A program made the position numbers and the translations under genes. A stretch of 64,000 bases of DNA from Aselliscus stoliczkanus (taxonomy: Eukaryota; Chordata; Mammalia; Chiroptera; Hipposideridae), in contig CM066731.1 in the NCBI GenBank assembly GCA_033961575.1, forward strand, positions 84,527,501 to 84,591,500, written 5' to 3'. Below are positions 46,170-58,124 of the stretch, piece by piece. The stretch's first letter is position 1; each line of letters opens with the position of its first letter. The notes below the pieces were generated by a model. That model made no database searches and had not been told where the DNA came from. It saw nothing but the letters and a program-made list of their open reading frames with translations.

Positions 46170-47149
46170 TCTGAGATTGTTTGTTGTGTTAGATCACCAG
46201 GAAAGCCCCGGCTGGATCATGCAGGTGCACAGCTCACAACCCAGCAGTCCCAGGAAAACTCCCAGTCTCAGCGTGTCCCAATCAGCCGCTTGCAGATCAG
46301 GCTGAGCAGCCCAACAACCAATCACTAGAGTGGCAACTCTGCATGTGCAGTGTGGAGAGGTGGACCAAAGGTGGTTCACCACTCCTGCGTCTCAATGAAC
46401 AGCCTGTTGGAGCTGGAGTGTGCTAGCCAGGTATTTCCCTGGCTACTTAGCACAAGCTGTGTGGAGAGTGGGGATCCAAGGCCACATGCACGTGCACACA
46501 CGCACTCCTGCACCAATTCCACCAGACCAATGCGGTCCCGGACCTGACCCTCTGTAGGAGTGGTTACCAACCCTGACAAAATGGTGCCCTCCCATACACT
46601 ACTCATGTGCAAGCTCAACACCAAGGTAACAGTGGTCCCCAAACCTGCAGCCCCTTGCCAAAGACACTCAGTGAGTCCTTCCCTGCAGACTCCTGGACCC
46701 AGCTCACATAGCTACTCATCAAGGACCGGGTGAGTGCTCACTGGTGAATGACTACATGTGCTGGCTCCACTGGTTCTCTAGTTGCCCTCAGCCTCACCGA
46801 GTTGAGCAAAGAGAGTCCTCACTAATTTCTACTGCCAGCTGTTGTGGAACTTTTCTTCCCGGCAAAGTAACTCTGGGCTGGCGAGCTTGGTATGGGGTCG
46901 GAGGGTCTCTCCCCCAACCAGAGAAGCCTCCCCACCTCTGAGGTGTCCCTCACACGGTTCGCCCTCTCTCGTCTCCACCCCTCCTACCAGGCTTGACATG
47001 GCCTCCTCCTTAAGTTCTTCATTTAGAGGTTGTGTTCATCTATTCCGGGCACTTCCATGGTTGAATGTTGTATAAATTATTTGTAATTTCGGTGTGATCC
47101 TGGGTTGCAATTGTCATAGCATCTGTCTATTCTGCCATCTTACTGGAAG

Positions 47150-47280
47150 TCATTTCTGATTTTGATTATTTGTGTCGTTTCTCCTTTTTCCTTAGTGAGT
47201 CCACCAGGGGTTTGTCAATTCTGTTAATCTTTTCAAAGAAATAGTTCTTTGTTGCATTAATTTTTTCTATTGCCTTTTTA
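47150..47280 (-). mobile_element. L1-d ORF2, part 2
   Basis: 'gagtccaccaggggtttgtc' and 'aatagttctttgttgcatta' continue the ORF2 order from 44132. Part 3 is the 33 bp at 47737-47769. Confidence 0.8.
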
Positions 47281-47736
47281 AAAATTTTTTATTTATATAT
47301 ATTTTTAATTAGCTTCAGGTGTACAACAAAGTGCAATAGTTATACTTTTTACCCCTCAAAGTGACAACCCCCCTCCCCCAATTCTTCCCTCCCACTCCTC
47401 CCCCCCATATCATACTATCTATTACAATTCCTTTGATTCCCTTCCACCATATAATCCACATCCCGTGACTGTCTATATATTCAATTACAGTTGGCATACA
47501 ATATTATACAACATCAATTTCAGGTATACAGTGCAGTGATCAAGCTGCTACTCCATTCATGTAGTGGTCTCCCTAACAAAACATGTGACCATCTGACACC
47601 CCACAAAATTTTAACAACATTATATTACCCAAACTGTCTTTCATATCCCTGTGACAATACTGTAGTTACCTATTTATGCTGTCTAATCCTTTGCCCTTCT
47701 CCTTCATCCCCAACCCCCTCCCAACTAGCAACCCTG
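47281..47736 (-). mobile_element. L1 3'UTR-only insertion, 456 bp, with target-site duplication
   Basis: A T-rich left end, then antisense 3'UTR ('ggtgtacaacaaagtgcaat', 'catcccgtgactgtctatat'), ending at 'cccaactagcaaccctg'. The direct repeats tctattgccttttta (47266-47280) and tctattgctttttat (47737-47751) match at 13 of 15. A severely 5'-truncated L1 inserted into L1-d. Confidence 0.88.
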
Positions 47737-47769
47737 TCTATTGCTTTTTATTCTCTGTTTCAATTAATT

Positions 47770-47957
47770 CCCACTGCAGCAAGGGCTGCAGCTAATGCCG
47801 TCCTGGGGACTCACAGCAGCCCAGCTCCAAGTGAAGCTGTTGTTTACCATCTTAGCTGTAGAGGACAGTGTCATTGGCCCTCATATGTGGGATCCGAACT
47901 AGGGCTGCTGGCATCCCAAGCCAGCTCTTAACCAACGTGCCACTCGGCCAACCTCAT
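47770..47957 (-). mobile_element. tRNA-derived SINE, lacking its 3' tail
   Basis: Antisense head at the right ('cttaaccaacgtgccactcgg'), B-box complement 'gggatccgaactagggctgc', and a middle 'ccatcttagctgtagaggac'. The usual CCCCAAT units and A tail are missing at the left (47770), so it is 3'-truncated or was cut by a later deletion. Confidence 0.8.
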
Positions 47958-50310
47958 TGTTTCGTTACCTTTGTGTTTCTGTCTCTTATTTTAGTTTGGA
48001 GGTATTCTATGATTTTTTTTGTTTGTTTCCCCATTTTTTATGTTATATGTCTCAGTTCTGGATTTTTTTTCTTTTTTCTTTTTGAGTGGTTACCATTAAG
48101 TTTATGTAAAAGACAGTTTCATATATACAATAGTCCTTTCTCTTCAGCATGCATCTTATTTCCATTCCCCTTTGAAAATTCAGACCTTTACTCCCTCCCC
48201 TTTTATGTTTTTGTTGTCGTTAATTATCCCTATTTATGCTGTGAGTTCATTTCTGAGTTGCCGTAGTAAACTCTTCTTTTTTTGTGTTTGTATCTTCTTT
48301 ATCCTTTATGTTATGTTTAAGTACATAGTGCCCTTTTCTGTAGGGGTTTCTAATACCTGTTTCTGTCTCTCTGTTGGTAATCTTGCTCATAGTTTTGTAT
48401 CTTTTTGTTTTTTTGTTTCAGGTTGAATAGCCTCCTTTATTGTTTTCTGTGATGCAGGTCTTGTCATGCTAAATTCCCTCATTTCTGTTTATCTGAAAAC
48501 ATATTTATTCTTTCTTCATATCTAAAGGATAACTTTGCAGGATATATTATTCTTGGATTGTAATTTCTCTCTTTCAATAGTTTAAATATTTGATTACTGT
48601 CCCTCCTGACTTGTACAGATTTTGCTGAAAAATGTGATGATAATCTAATGGGCTTTCCTTTGTAGATTATTGTCTTCTGTTACCTGACTGCCTTGAGAAT
48701 TCTTTGTCATTCATTTTTGACAGCTTCATTATCATGTGCTTTGGAGAAGGTGTGCTGGGATTGAGGTAATTAGGTGTTCTGTTTGCTCCTTGGATTTGAG
48801 GGCTCATTTCTTTCCATAGGTTTGTTAAATTCTTGATGACTATTTGTTTGAATAGACTCTTTGTGCCCTTCTTTCTATCTTCTTCTGGCATACCCATTAT
48901 TTTTATATTGCTCTTTCTGATAGAATCAGATAGTTTTTGTAAAGTTCTTTTATTTATTTTCACTTTCAAGTCTCTCTCTTCTTCCATTTGCATCATTTCC
49001 TGATTTCTATGTTTGATGTCACTAACACTTTCCTCCATTTGGTCAGCTCTGTTTCCTAAGCTGGGTATTGCATTCTTCATCTCTTTTATTGAGTTATTCA
49101 GTTTCAGAATTTCTATTTGGCTGTTTCTTAACATTTCAATCTCTTTGGTAAAATATTTATTTTGTTCAGCAGTTTTGTTTCTGAGTTCATTAAACTACCT
49201 CTCCGATTTTTCTTGCATCTTGTTGAACATTTCAGAACTGTAATTTTGAATTCTTTGCCATTTATGTCACATATTTCCACATCTTTATGTTTATTTTCTG
49301 AAGATTTTCCATTGTATCTCTGAGCTGTCTCATTACTTTGGTTATTCATGGCAATTAATAAATTATTTCTCATCCTAGGCATTTACAGGAGTGAATTCTA
49401 CAGCAGGTTGATATGATGAGATCTTTCTCTTGCTTTCCAGTTGGTAGTGCTGGAGAGTTTTATTTTCTCTTGCACTGTTCCATTTCTTGTGTGGTGGGAG
49501 ATTTCCTGTAGAGATGTGTTTCTCCTCTGTGACCAGGTTGCCTCAGTCTTAGGGTACCACTCCTGTGGGAAGATGTGGTGGGCAATGGGGTTGTAAGCCT
49601 GATAAATCCCAGTGCTGCCCCTGCTGCCAGATTCACATCTGTGTGCCTCAGCAGCCCTGGATATCCCCACTGCAATCAGTCCAAAATGTGGGTTCAGGGT
49701 GGGCTGGGAGAGGTGGCTGGGGTGTTTGTGGCTTTGTTCTCTTTCAAGTAATGGTGACTGTCAAACCACATCTGCTTCATCCCTATAGTTCTTCCCTAGT
49801 CACTGGAGTTAGCTGTACTGTGTGTCTGCCACTCAGAAACTGTCTCTCCAGTTCTCAGGGCTGTAGATATTCCACTCTTTAATCCAATTCTGCTACCTTT
49901 TTTTCTGTGGCCTACTGCTAACATAGGGAGGTCTGGGGGAGGCAGCCAGGCTCCATAGGTTTGTGTTCTGCCTGGCAGTGAGAGCTGTTAGACCACAGTT
50001 GTTACACTTTTGTATTTGGTCTTTGCCCCGAGGTCTCTGCACAGATCACTGGGTTCAGCTGTATTATATACTCAGTGAGCCCCGGGCTGCATCCCGTGGC
50101 CTCCGTCTCTGCACTTCCCTCTTTCCTCCTCCCCATTCATCCTGATTTGCCCACTTTCAGATATTTTAACATGTGTATCTCTCAGACATGTTTGTGTTGC
50201 GTAGGGAATCCTTGTGGAATTATATCTGTTCAATTTTTGTAGCTTCAAGGGGAATGATCAAGGGGCACCCCTCATGCCACCATGTTTCTGACATCAACTC
50301 CAGGCCCTGG
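47958..50310 (-). mobile_element. Old L1: ORF2/ORF1 junction, ORF1 and 5'UTR
   Basis: Follows L1-d in the same orientation and may be its 5' part. T-rich intergenic text runs to about 48600, ORF1 is at about 48660-49390, and a GC-richer 5'UTR runs to about 50300 with flavours such as 'cagcaggttgatatgatgag' and 'gctgccagattcacatctgt'. No intact frame. Confidence 0.7.
48667..49382 (-). pseudogene. Old L1 ORF1 remnant
   Basis: A 155-residue frame (48667-49134) holds the RNA-binding core: SDSIRKSNIKIMGMPEEDRK, SLFKQIVIKNLTNLWKEM and NPSTPSPKHMIMKLSKMNDK. An 84-residue frame (49128-49382) holds the N-terminal part. Its sequence is clearly different from the ORF1 of L1-b, -c and -e, so it comes from an older L1 lineage. 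Frames overlap by a few bases, which points to a single frameshift near 49130. Confidence 0.85.
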
Positions 50311-53269
50311 ACATTTTTAAACTCTATTAGTCAGTTATTTTGTAGAATATCCCTCAATTTGGGTTTGCCTGATACGTTCCCATGATTAGAATGTGATTAT
50401 ACAATTTTTGAGAAGACAACACAGAAGTAATGTTGCATCTGTCTCAGTGCATTCTGAATTTTAGGACATTCTGAAGTTGTACTTTGGTTGTAACTTGTTT
50501 CACTGCATTATAACCCATTTACTTTGTCTCTGGAGTATTATATTTATGACACAAGCTCATTCTAGACTAATTCTTATTATCTTCTCTCAAATATCTATTT
50601 AAATATTGACAACATAAAGTAGTTTCTAGCAGATCCAGAGAAAATACAACACAAAGCCTAGGCACTTTGACAGGTAAATACAGTTAAGAGTAACAGAGTT
50701 CCAGTAAGTTAAGAATGGTCTCTCAGGGATCTATCTGCCTCCTTGCAAGTGATGAGAGGGATCACATCTCATTCTCCCTAAAAATTGTTCCACTTGAGTC
50801 TAAGCATTGAGTTCTCTGTCTGGCTTGCACTATTTCCTAAATGGGCATTTTCCATCTCAGAGTCAAAGGCAGGGACACATTCTGGGGAAACAGAAATGGA
50901 AATTCATGGGCTGCTTTTACTGTAGATCACTAAAATCTACCTGTGGCTTAGGCAAAGGCATTTGTCCACATTGTTCTGTCTACCTTACCTGCTGACAACA
51001 CTGATACTGTAGGAAACACATCAAAGTACTTAAACATTTTAACTTGCTTGGCCTCTCCTTTGTGCAGTTATCCTTTGGAAACCTTTTGAAGGGAGTTGAA
51101 GTGGGTAGGGCTAAATACTTTTGAAGACTTGTACTCTTGGGTTCCATATGAGATATTACCCACCCTTTTCAGAACAGAATTTCAAGAGAGAGACAAAGCA
51201 CATTCCTATTATTGCAACCCTCTGACTTGCCTTAGTGCCAACAAGCCTATCAATACTGCTTTTCAGTGCTCTCAGGTAGAACTGGATGGTGCCATGGTGT
51301 TTTGCTTCACTAGGCTTCAACGCTGACCCTACCCTGTTTTAAAGGGGAATTTTAGAATAAATATGCACATGTTATTAAAATTGCTCAATAGAGGTTGCTT
51401 GTGAGACAGTAAGAGGGGTTTCTGTATATATCAAGCTAAGCATAAAGTTTGAAAGTAACAGAAGATATGATGAAGAGAAGGAAAGGAGGCGTAAATTTAT
51501 ATTGGCTTCCTCTAGTGCTTTATTGCTTGCCTATCAAACACTCCAACAGCTATTAGCGAAATCACATTGCACAATACAATTTCCCAAATTCTGGGTGCTT
51601 TTCATAATATTATGTTAGAAATATACACAGTAAAATATAACATGATATTCTAGAGGAAAAAAAATAGTAGCACTGGGTTTTGAAGTCATTTTAAGTAAAT
51701 TTATAATATCAAAATTTAATGTCTAAAAAATGCTATATTTGTATAACTATTTCACCTGGTTTAATTTTCTTTTGCTATAAAACAAAGCAGCCTACCATTT
51801 TATCATTCCTCTTCATCTCCTACCAAATCACTGTGAAGCCTTGCCTGAGCAGATCTATCTCATGGTGACATTTGCAGCTGCAGAGCTGCCAGCTTGTCAG
51901 CCAGTGTGAATTCCTCCATCCCAGGGCAGCATATTCAAAAGAGAAAGCATTAGCCATTCAAGTAGATATCTCTTATATAAGCATTTCTTTAGAAAATGAT
52001 AATTTTTCAAGAGACAATTCTTAGGAGTTTCAAATGTAGTATAATTTCTCTAGCTGGAGATGAAATTATCTGTGAGTTGCCGTTTCCTTTGACATTGCTT
52101 GTTAGCAGGCAAGTTGAAGCTAATAAGAGAGAGCAGGAAGAATGGTTCCTGGTGAGACAGCCAATGCCTTTATTTGGATAAAGATTCTCACTGTGTTTTC
52201 TTGAAGCCTTCCTTGCCTGCTCCAATCTACATTACTCTTTGTTTGTTTGTTTGTTTGTTTGTTTTTTGGCAAACTTTAAGTGCATATTCACTGTGCTTGC
52301 ATTTTTGTTGAATTAAATAAAATACAAATTGTAAATTTTGTAGTGATTTTTTTTTTTTCTTTATTCATCCAACCACCTTTGGTTGAGTGCTAGGTAAACA
52401 GTATTGACAGGCAACCAAGATGATCCTTCTATTCAGAGATGTTGCAAACTAAGAGGAGGTCAGGGAAGGGAACAGCATAGTGGTTCTGTTCGTAGACTGG
52501 TAAGTACAGAAGAAGGATGCTAACCTCAGACTGGAGGGATGGGAAGCATGTTCTACAAGAAATGATGCAGATCTGAGGGTTCTCATTTGGTCCCAATAGC
52601 GTGAAATATCCTTGAGATTGAGAACAGCCTCTGATGCTCAGTGAAAACTTTTAAAATGAATAGATAAATGGATGAAGCATTTAATTTTTTATACATAGTT
52701 TCCTAAACACCAGGAGCTTAAATGGAATTATTCACTATAAACCTGAAACTAAAAAGTAATTCTGCTTTGTTTTAGTAGTGAAAACAATGTAAATAATTCT
52801 GGCACTTCCCTAAATGTAACCTTCCAGTGCATGATCAGACTTGTAAACAAAAGTCCACATGGGCTGTGATTGGCCAGCAAACTTCTTTAATAACCATCTG
52901 TCATGTAACATATTTTCTACCCCATCTGCTGTGAAATGAGCATGAGATTAAAATATGTATATATATATTTTTTATGGTGTCCCTACAGCTTTGTCAGATA
53001 ACTAGCTTAGAAATAAAGGCTATAAGCACAACAGACATGACAAATTAATGTCAGAAAGCAGCAGGGTACAACTCTAAAATAAATAATAATAATAGTAATT
53101 AATAATAATATAGTTTACATGAAAGTGCTGTCAGAAGTAAAATAAAAGAAGGAGTTGAAACCCCTGATTCTCTGTTTGAATTAAAATACAAAGAAAGTTG
53201 CGTTTAATTTTAATACATTTAGTTTAATTGCATTTAGGTTTTGCTCTTTGTTTTAATAATTGACTTCCT
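50311..53269. other. About 3 kb with few recognised repeats
   Basis: The least repetitive long interval. Frames at 50807-50995 and 51096-51326 have no recognisable domains. A possible 43-bp exon at 52109-52151 (acceptor TTGTTAGCAG, donor CTG|GTGAGA) could be read in a frame that fits the exon candidate at 54277, but it stays weak. A TTTG run lies at 52240-52264. Confidence 0.4.
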
Positions 53270-54062
53270 GTTTTATTTATTTATTTATTTGAATAAATAT
53301 AACAACATACAATATTATATTAGTTCAGGTATATACCATTGTTTTTGTTGTTGTTGTTGTTTTTTAACATTTATATACCTAAAGAAGTGATCGATCACCA
53401 TGATAAGTCCAGCAACCATCTGACACCATACCACGCTATCACAGTGTTATTGAATATATCTCCTATGCTGTACATTACATACCCATAGCATTTGTTTTAT
53501 GCCTGGATATTTGAACTTCTTATTCTCCTTCACCTTTTTCCCCCACTTAAAAAATTTTTCTATTACAGTATTATTCTATATTAATTTCAGGTGTACAGCA
53601 TAGTGGTTAGATATTGATATAATTTAACAAGTGATCCCCTTGACTAGTCTAGTACCCACCTGGCACTATACATAGTTATTATCATATTACTATGTTCCCT
53701 ATGCTTTACTTTACATCCCACGACTCTTTCGTAACTACCAATTTGTACTTCTTAATTCCTTCACCTTTTTCACTGTCACCCAGCCCACCTCCATCTATCA
53801 CCCCTTTAAATCTAGTGTCCATTTGACACCATACATGGTTACAACATTATTGACTATATTCCTTATGCTATACACTACATCCCCATGACTGCTCTATAAC
53901 AACAAATTTGTACTTCTTTATCCCTTCCCTTTTTTCATCCACCACTCAATACCCCTCCCATCTGGCAACCATCAAAATGTTGTCTGTATCTATGAGTTTG
54001 TTTCTGTTTTGTTTATTTTGTTGTTTAGATTCCACATATAAGCAAAATTACATTGCATCTGT
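53270..54062 (-). mobile_element. L1 3' end with three tandem 3'UTR monomers, 5'-truncated
   Basis: Three successive copies of a unit of about 190-230 bp: a tail-proximal one (about 53300-53520), a second (about 53570-53760) and a shorter third (about 53811-53930). Each has the order 'tagtccagcaaccatctgac' type, 'acatagttattat' type, then 'catccccatgactgctctat' type. ORF2 C-terminal text follows ('gattccacatataagcaaaa') to about 54062, where the element is truncated. Confidence 0.85.
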
Positions 54063-54276
54063 CTATCTCTGTGTGAACTTGGTCACAATTGAATGGTGGT
54101 GTGCACTGGCATCTAGAAGGTAGAGGCCAAGGTTGCTGATAAACATGCTACAATGCATCCTACCACCTCCCATGACAAAGAGTTAACTGTCTCAAAATGT
54201 CAATAGTGCTGAAGTTAGACAAAACAGTTTAGGAAACATATTTTGATTCCTTTCTAAGCTGCAATAATTTTTAAAG

Positions 54277-54389
54277 GATTGGAATTATCCATTCATTAGG
54301 AGAATATTATTATATTTCTTGTGGTGACTTTGACAGTGAAATAACACCTCTAGACAATGAAACAAAAAAGGAAGATTCATCTTATACAG
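54277..54389 (+). CDS. Candidate internal coding exon of an unrecognised gene (weak)
   Basis: I do not recognise the protein. The stretch lies between an acceptor (TTTTTAAAG at 54268-54276, or the better TGACTTTGACAG ending at 54336) and a CAG|GTAAAT donor. The frame is open across it and reads 'GEYYYISCGDFDSEITPLDN' then 'ETKKEDSSYT'; two bases come from a preceding exon and one base passes to the next. The acidic, Ser/Thr-rich peptide would suit a cytoplasmic tail or linker. Against it: the frame stays open on both sides of the proposed splice sites, from about 54275 to a stop at 54497, so the boundaries are not forced. The outgoing phase fits the micro-exon candidate at 54932, which in turn fits the stronger exon at 58682. 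Chance remains a fair possibility. Confidence 0.3.
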
Positions 54390-54931
54390 GTAAATTCTTG
54401 GTGGAGCAGTTGTTGAAGCTGGTTGAATCAGCAGGGGTTATTCTACCATTCTGCTCTGCTCTCCTTAACTCATTGGCTTTTCTTCCAGCTGGATCTACTT
54501 AGGGTTGTAATGGTTGCCATAGCTCCAGATGTCACAGATGAGGGAGAAAATATGTAGCAGAGGAGAGTTACTTTTTCTTTCTCTATTTTTATTGGTAAGA
54601 AAGATCTTTTAAGATAACCCAAAATGTTTCCTAACAACACATTAGCTAACCTTTCTGTTTTACATTTTCTTACTGTAGGTGACACCTGAGAATTGGAAGC
54701 TGCCATCTTACAAACGGGAATAGATCCAGTCTGAGGATGAAACCAACCTACTGAGAATAAAATGTGGAAAGAACCTGGGTTCTTGGGATGTCGTTTTATC
54801 ACTCAGTTAACTAACCTTAGAAATACTATACTACGGAAATTATTTTATTTTGTGAAATTTTTGTGTTTCCTTTCTAAGTATCACCTGACATCAATCACTC
54901 ACAAAAAGATTGAAACCATTGTTTCCTTTAG

Positions 54932-54957
54932 AATGTGAATCACCCACTGGGACTAGG
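54932..54957 (+). CDS. Candidate 26-bp micro-exon (weak)
   Basis: A very pyrimidine-rich acceptor (TTGTTTCCTTTAG, ending 54931) and an AGG|GTGAGG donor bracket 26 bp. With one base carried in from 54389 it reads E-CESPTGTR and leaves phase 0. That is exactly the phase in which the exon at 58682 begins. Short exon-like pairs arise often by chance in 64 kb, so the phase match at both ends is the only real support. Confidence 0.22.
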
Positions 54958-55999
54958 GTGAGGAATCAACTCTCTGGAAGCATAATGCTATGTGGAAAAG
55001 GTTGGGTGCTTGAATCAAATCTGGGCTCTTTTAGAAAAGACAAAGGAGGAGGATGGTAGTTAAGTAGGAAACCAATAGGGTCCACTATTAATATTTACTA
55101 TATGATAGACACAGTGTGGGAGCTGGGATTTATAGATGAATATGGCAGAAAACTTCTGCTCAGTTTACTGGGAAGGTACATGAATAAACAATATATTGTG
55201 CAGAGTGATTTGGTATCATAGACTATAACAGTCATAAACAAAGTTTACTTCGGTAGTAAGTGTGAGAAACAGTTTAGTATAAGTAGATCAAACACAGAAA
55301 TGCATTTAGGAATTGAAAAATAGGACACTTATAATGTTTTTGTCGTTGTGACTTGGTAAAAAAAAAATATATGGGCACATTTTTGAAGAGAATTAAATTT
55401 AAAAGGCAGAGAGTCCATCCTTAACTTCTTTCTGGAAAAATAAAGATGAACATTATAATGCTATATCAAAAAAATGTAAGAAGAAAACATGTAAGAAGAG
55501 CTTCTGTGAAAAGAGGTACTGTTGACACAGTTTGCATTTATAATATTCATCTTGTACTTTCATGTAAATACAATACATATAATTTGTTTTAGAATATAAA
55601 AGAATGTTGTATGTAATTTCCAAGCAGTCCATGATGTAAACCACAGTGATATTTCATATCCTAGATCAGCTAGTGATGTCATTGATATTTAGTTCTCTCT
55701 ATTCTATTTGTTTTTTCTAATTGTGTCGTGGGTTTAAATTGTGCTTGATCAGCTAGACTGAAAGTTTTTGAGGGCAAGCCCTTAAAGTAATGATCATCTA
55801 TATGCCACATGTACTAACAAGAAATAAGGACAAGGATATAGAAGGGAATGACATCAAAGAAAAATCTCTCTTCTAGTGGCAGTGATAATGCTGCAGTCAA
55901 ATCACTTTTTCATCGAAGCCTGTTTACCTTTGGTGTAGTGAATTTTAATAGAATTAAAGAATACTTTAGCACTTCAGTTTGAGCATTTAATTTATTTAT
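54958..55999. other. Unassigned; intron-like if the candidate gene is real
   Basis: No recognised repeat or convincing frame. The minus 63-residue frame at 55453-55644 has no features. Confidence 0.4.
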
Positions 56000-56112
56000 T
56001 AGTAATGAAAATGGAGACAAAGGAGGTAAAGTGAGGTGTTCCAAACCTCACAGTTAATTAGATTGGGAAAGGAGACTAAATGCCAGTATGCAAATAACCT
56101 ACCTCTGAATCA
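56000..56112 (-). repeat. MIR SINE, antisense
   Basis: 'tggagacaaaggaggtaaag', 'ccaaacctcacagttaatta' and 'ggagactaaatgccag' follow reverse MIR order. Confidence 0.6.
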
Positions 56113-58021
56113 ATTAAAATGACAAATGTGAGGGTAAGCAAAACTGGGGGTAGGATTAAGAACTTTTAATAGAACTACTTCTATATTTTTCTTCCTTTCC
56201 TGATGAATATTGAGAGATTGTCTTTTTGATTAGCTCTTGTGCCTTGAAATCCTGCCATATGATATATATATATATGTAGTGAGTCACTGAAACAGACCAA
56301 ATACTTCCAATTGAGCTGAAAGGACTTTTCTCCTAAATATCTTTGTAGTATTTCAGCCAGCAGTTAAATTTTAGAACACTTAATTTGGCCAAGTTAAAGT
56401 TCTTAGTTTCTTTTCTTTCTTTTTTTTCTCTCAATTTCGCCAAGGGAGGCTTGAGATCTATTTTAACCTAATTATTTTTGACAGGCCAACTGTAGCAAAC
56501 AGGATGAAATTATAACCTTTCCAGTTAATTGTTGTGATTATCTACTTAGCATAATGTGCCTGCCTGTCACATGAAGGAGATGCCTGCTGTGAGGATGCAG
56601 CTGGTAGTAAGATATGAAAGGTGTACCTTAAGATTTCATTAAAAGAAATATTAAAATATGTATATATAGAAAATAGAAAAGAAGAAGGCCAGCATCTGGG
56701 TAACTGGTCAAAAAAATTAAAATTTTCTGCAGACAAATAAATAGCTACTCGTTTATTTGTTTGTTTGTTTATTTATTTATAACTTAAAAACCACAAAGGG
56801 AAGAGTAAATTAAGGATTTGGTGGCATATTCAAAGTCCTTTTCCAAGGGATTATCATAAGGAGGTTTGGGTTTAAGAATGAGGAGGGGTGGAGGAGTTCA
56901 TGAAGGAATTTAATGCAGCAGAGTGGATACAGGGATCAAAGTTATAGCTAAAGAAGTACCCTCAATAACTTCTTTTTAATGGCAATAGTGAAGTGGGCTT
57001 GCAGTGCATAGGAGTAAGAGAGTAAAGGGTAAAGTGATCTGTGGAAAATGAGTGACAAGTAGGAGAAACATAACTTGGAGAAGGGACCCTTTGGGTCATT
57101 GTGTCCATTTAATCAATTTCATCAGAGGACTCCTTTGTCTTTTATTTTGGTCCAGATACATTATTGGGATGAAGGACCATCAGGGCATTCATTATTAATT
57201 TTTTTATGAAAGAATAATAATATCCACATTACAATTTTAATTTTTATTAGCTAAGGACAAGGTGAATCAGAACTCATGATTATATATAGGTCCAGGAACA
57301 GGAAGGCTGATGTCTAAAGGCTGTCTTGGTGTTTGCTGTGAGAACCAGAGATTTCTCTTTATGGGTCCACCCTTGAAACTATAACCTTATTCTAATTGGC
57401 TTCAATATTATTCATAACTCAAAGATAATTAAAGTGTGTTCAAGACTTTAGAGTGGGCACCAAAAGTCAAACTTTTACTTTGGTCTTCCTGATATATTGT
57501 TTCCATGGTGTCTGACCTCAGAAAATGTCAGTATAATACCTTTTGGGCTTTGTAGTTCAATAACCTTGTCTAGTTTCCTTAAAAGAGTTGGTAAGTTTTG
57601 CCTTTCTTTCTTCTGAAATATAGATGTGGACTTAGGTAGCTCTCCTTCATTTGGTACAGAGCAGAAGAGGAAGTTGAAATAACTTACAGGTTCTTAATAT
57701 CTCACATTTGAGGGCAAGAAAAGAGTGAGTTTATTCTACATCAAACCCGGGTACGTTACATCTTGGTAGAGAGAAATGATTAACCCATTCATAAGTATTT
57801 ATTCTTTGCTTGCTATATGCCAGATATTGTGCTATTCCTTTAATTGTACTCTATTTTTAGCTTTCTGTTTAGATAACATGAAATCAGTCTGAGGTTGTCG
57901 GTTTTATCTGTCTAGTATGTGTTAATTTAATTCATTAATTTATTTGAGTATGTTGATAATAAAGCCCAATAGGACAATTAAACTAAATTTGGTCCTGGCA
58001 TAACAGTGTTTTTTTTTAAAG
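56113..58021. other. Unassigned sequence with a few simple repeats
   Basis: Contains a TTTG/TTTA run at 56753-56780 and a short TA run at 56262-56275. A GTAAGT donor near 57591 follows only a 17-bp acceptor-bounded stretch, which I reject as an exon. No gene called. Confidence 0.4.
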
Positions 58022-58030
58022 TCTTTATTT

Positions 58031-58077
<47 letters not shown>
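58022..58077. repeat. (TTTA)n microsatellite, about 13 units
   Basis: Near-pure TTTA repeats; no SINE or LINE body is attached. Confidence 0.95.
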
Positions 58078-58078
<1 letters not shown>

Positions 58079-58124
58079 GTAGGCATTGGATGTGAAATTG
58101 AGATTAGGTCAGAGAGACAGGGTA

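Larger units (their letters stand above)
44133..47149 (-). mobile_element. L1 LINE, antisense, full-length but internally deleted (L1-c), with target-site duplication
   Basis: An about 3.0-kb element inserted into L1-d. Minus-strand order: TTTA-type tail, 3'UTR (44185-44600), a joint near 44603 straight into the ORF2 endonuclease/linker region (to 45231), then ORF1 (about 45430-46170) and a 5'UTR ending near 47149. The direct repeats tcatttcagatt (44121-44132) and tcatttctgatt (47150-47161) match at 11 of 12. The duplication shows that the deleted form itself integrated as a unit. The deletion joint is the same as in L1-b. Confidence 0.9.

Noticed and set aside
52109..52151. 43-bp exon candidate
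   Set aside because: The donor is good, but the frame is open well past both ends and the phase link needs a frame with no other support.
54470..54802. 110-residue minus frame next to the candidate exons
   Set aside because: No recognisable motif, and it would lie antisense to the better-supported gene direction. Kept only as a possibility.
56005..56027. 23-bp exon before GTAAAG at 56028
   Set aside because: The sequence is part of an antisense MIR.
57575..57591. 17-bp micro-exon before a GTAAGT at 57591
   Set aside because: Phase would fit, but a weak acceptor and 17-bp length make it less likely than the 54932 candidate; such coincidences are frequent.
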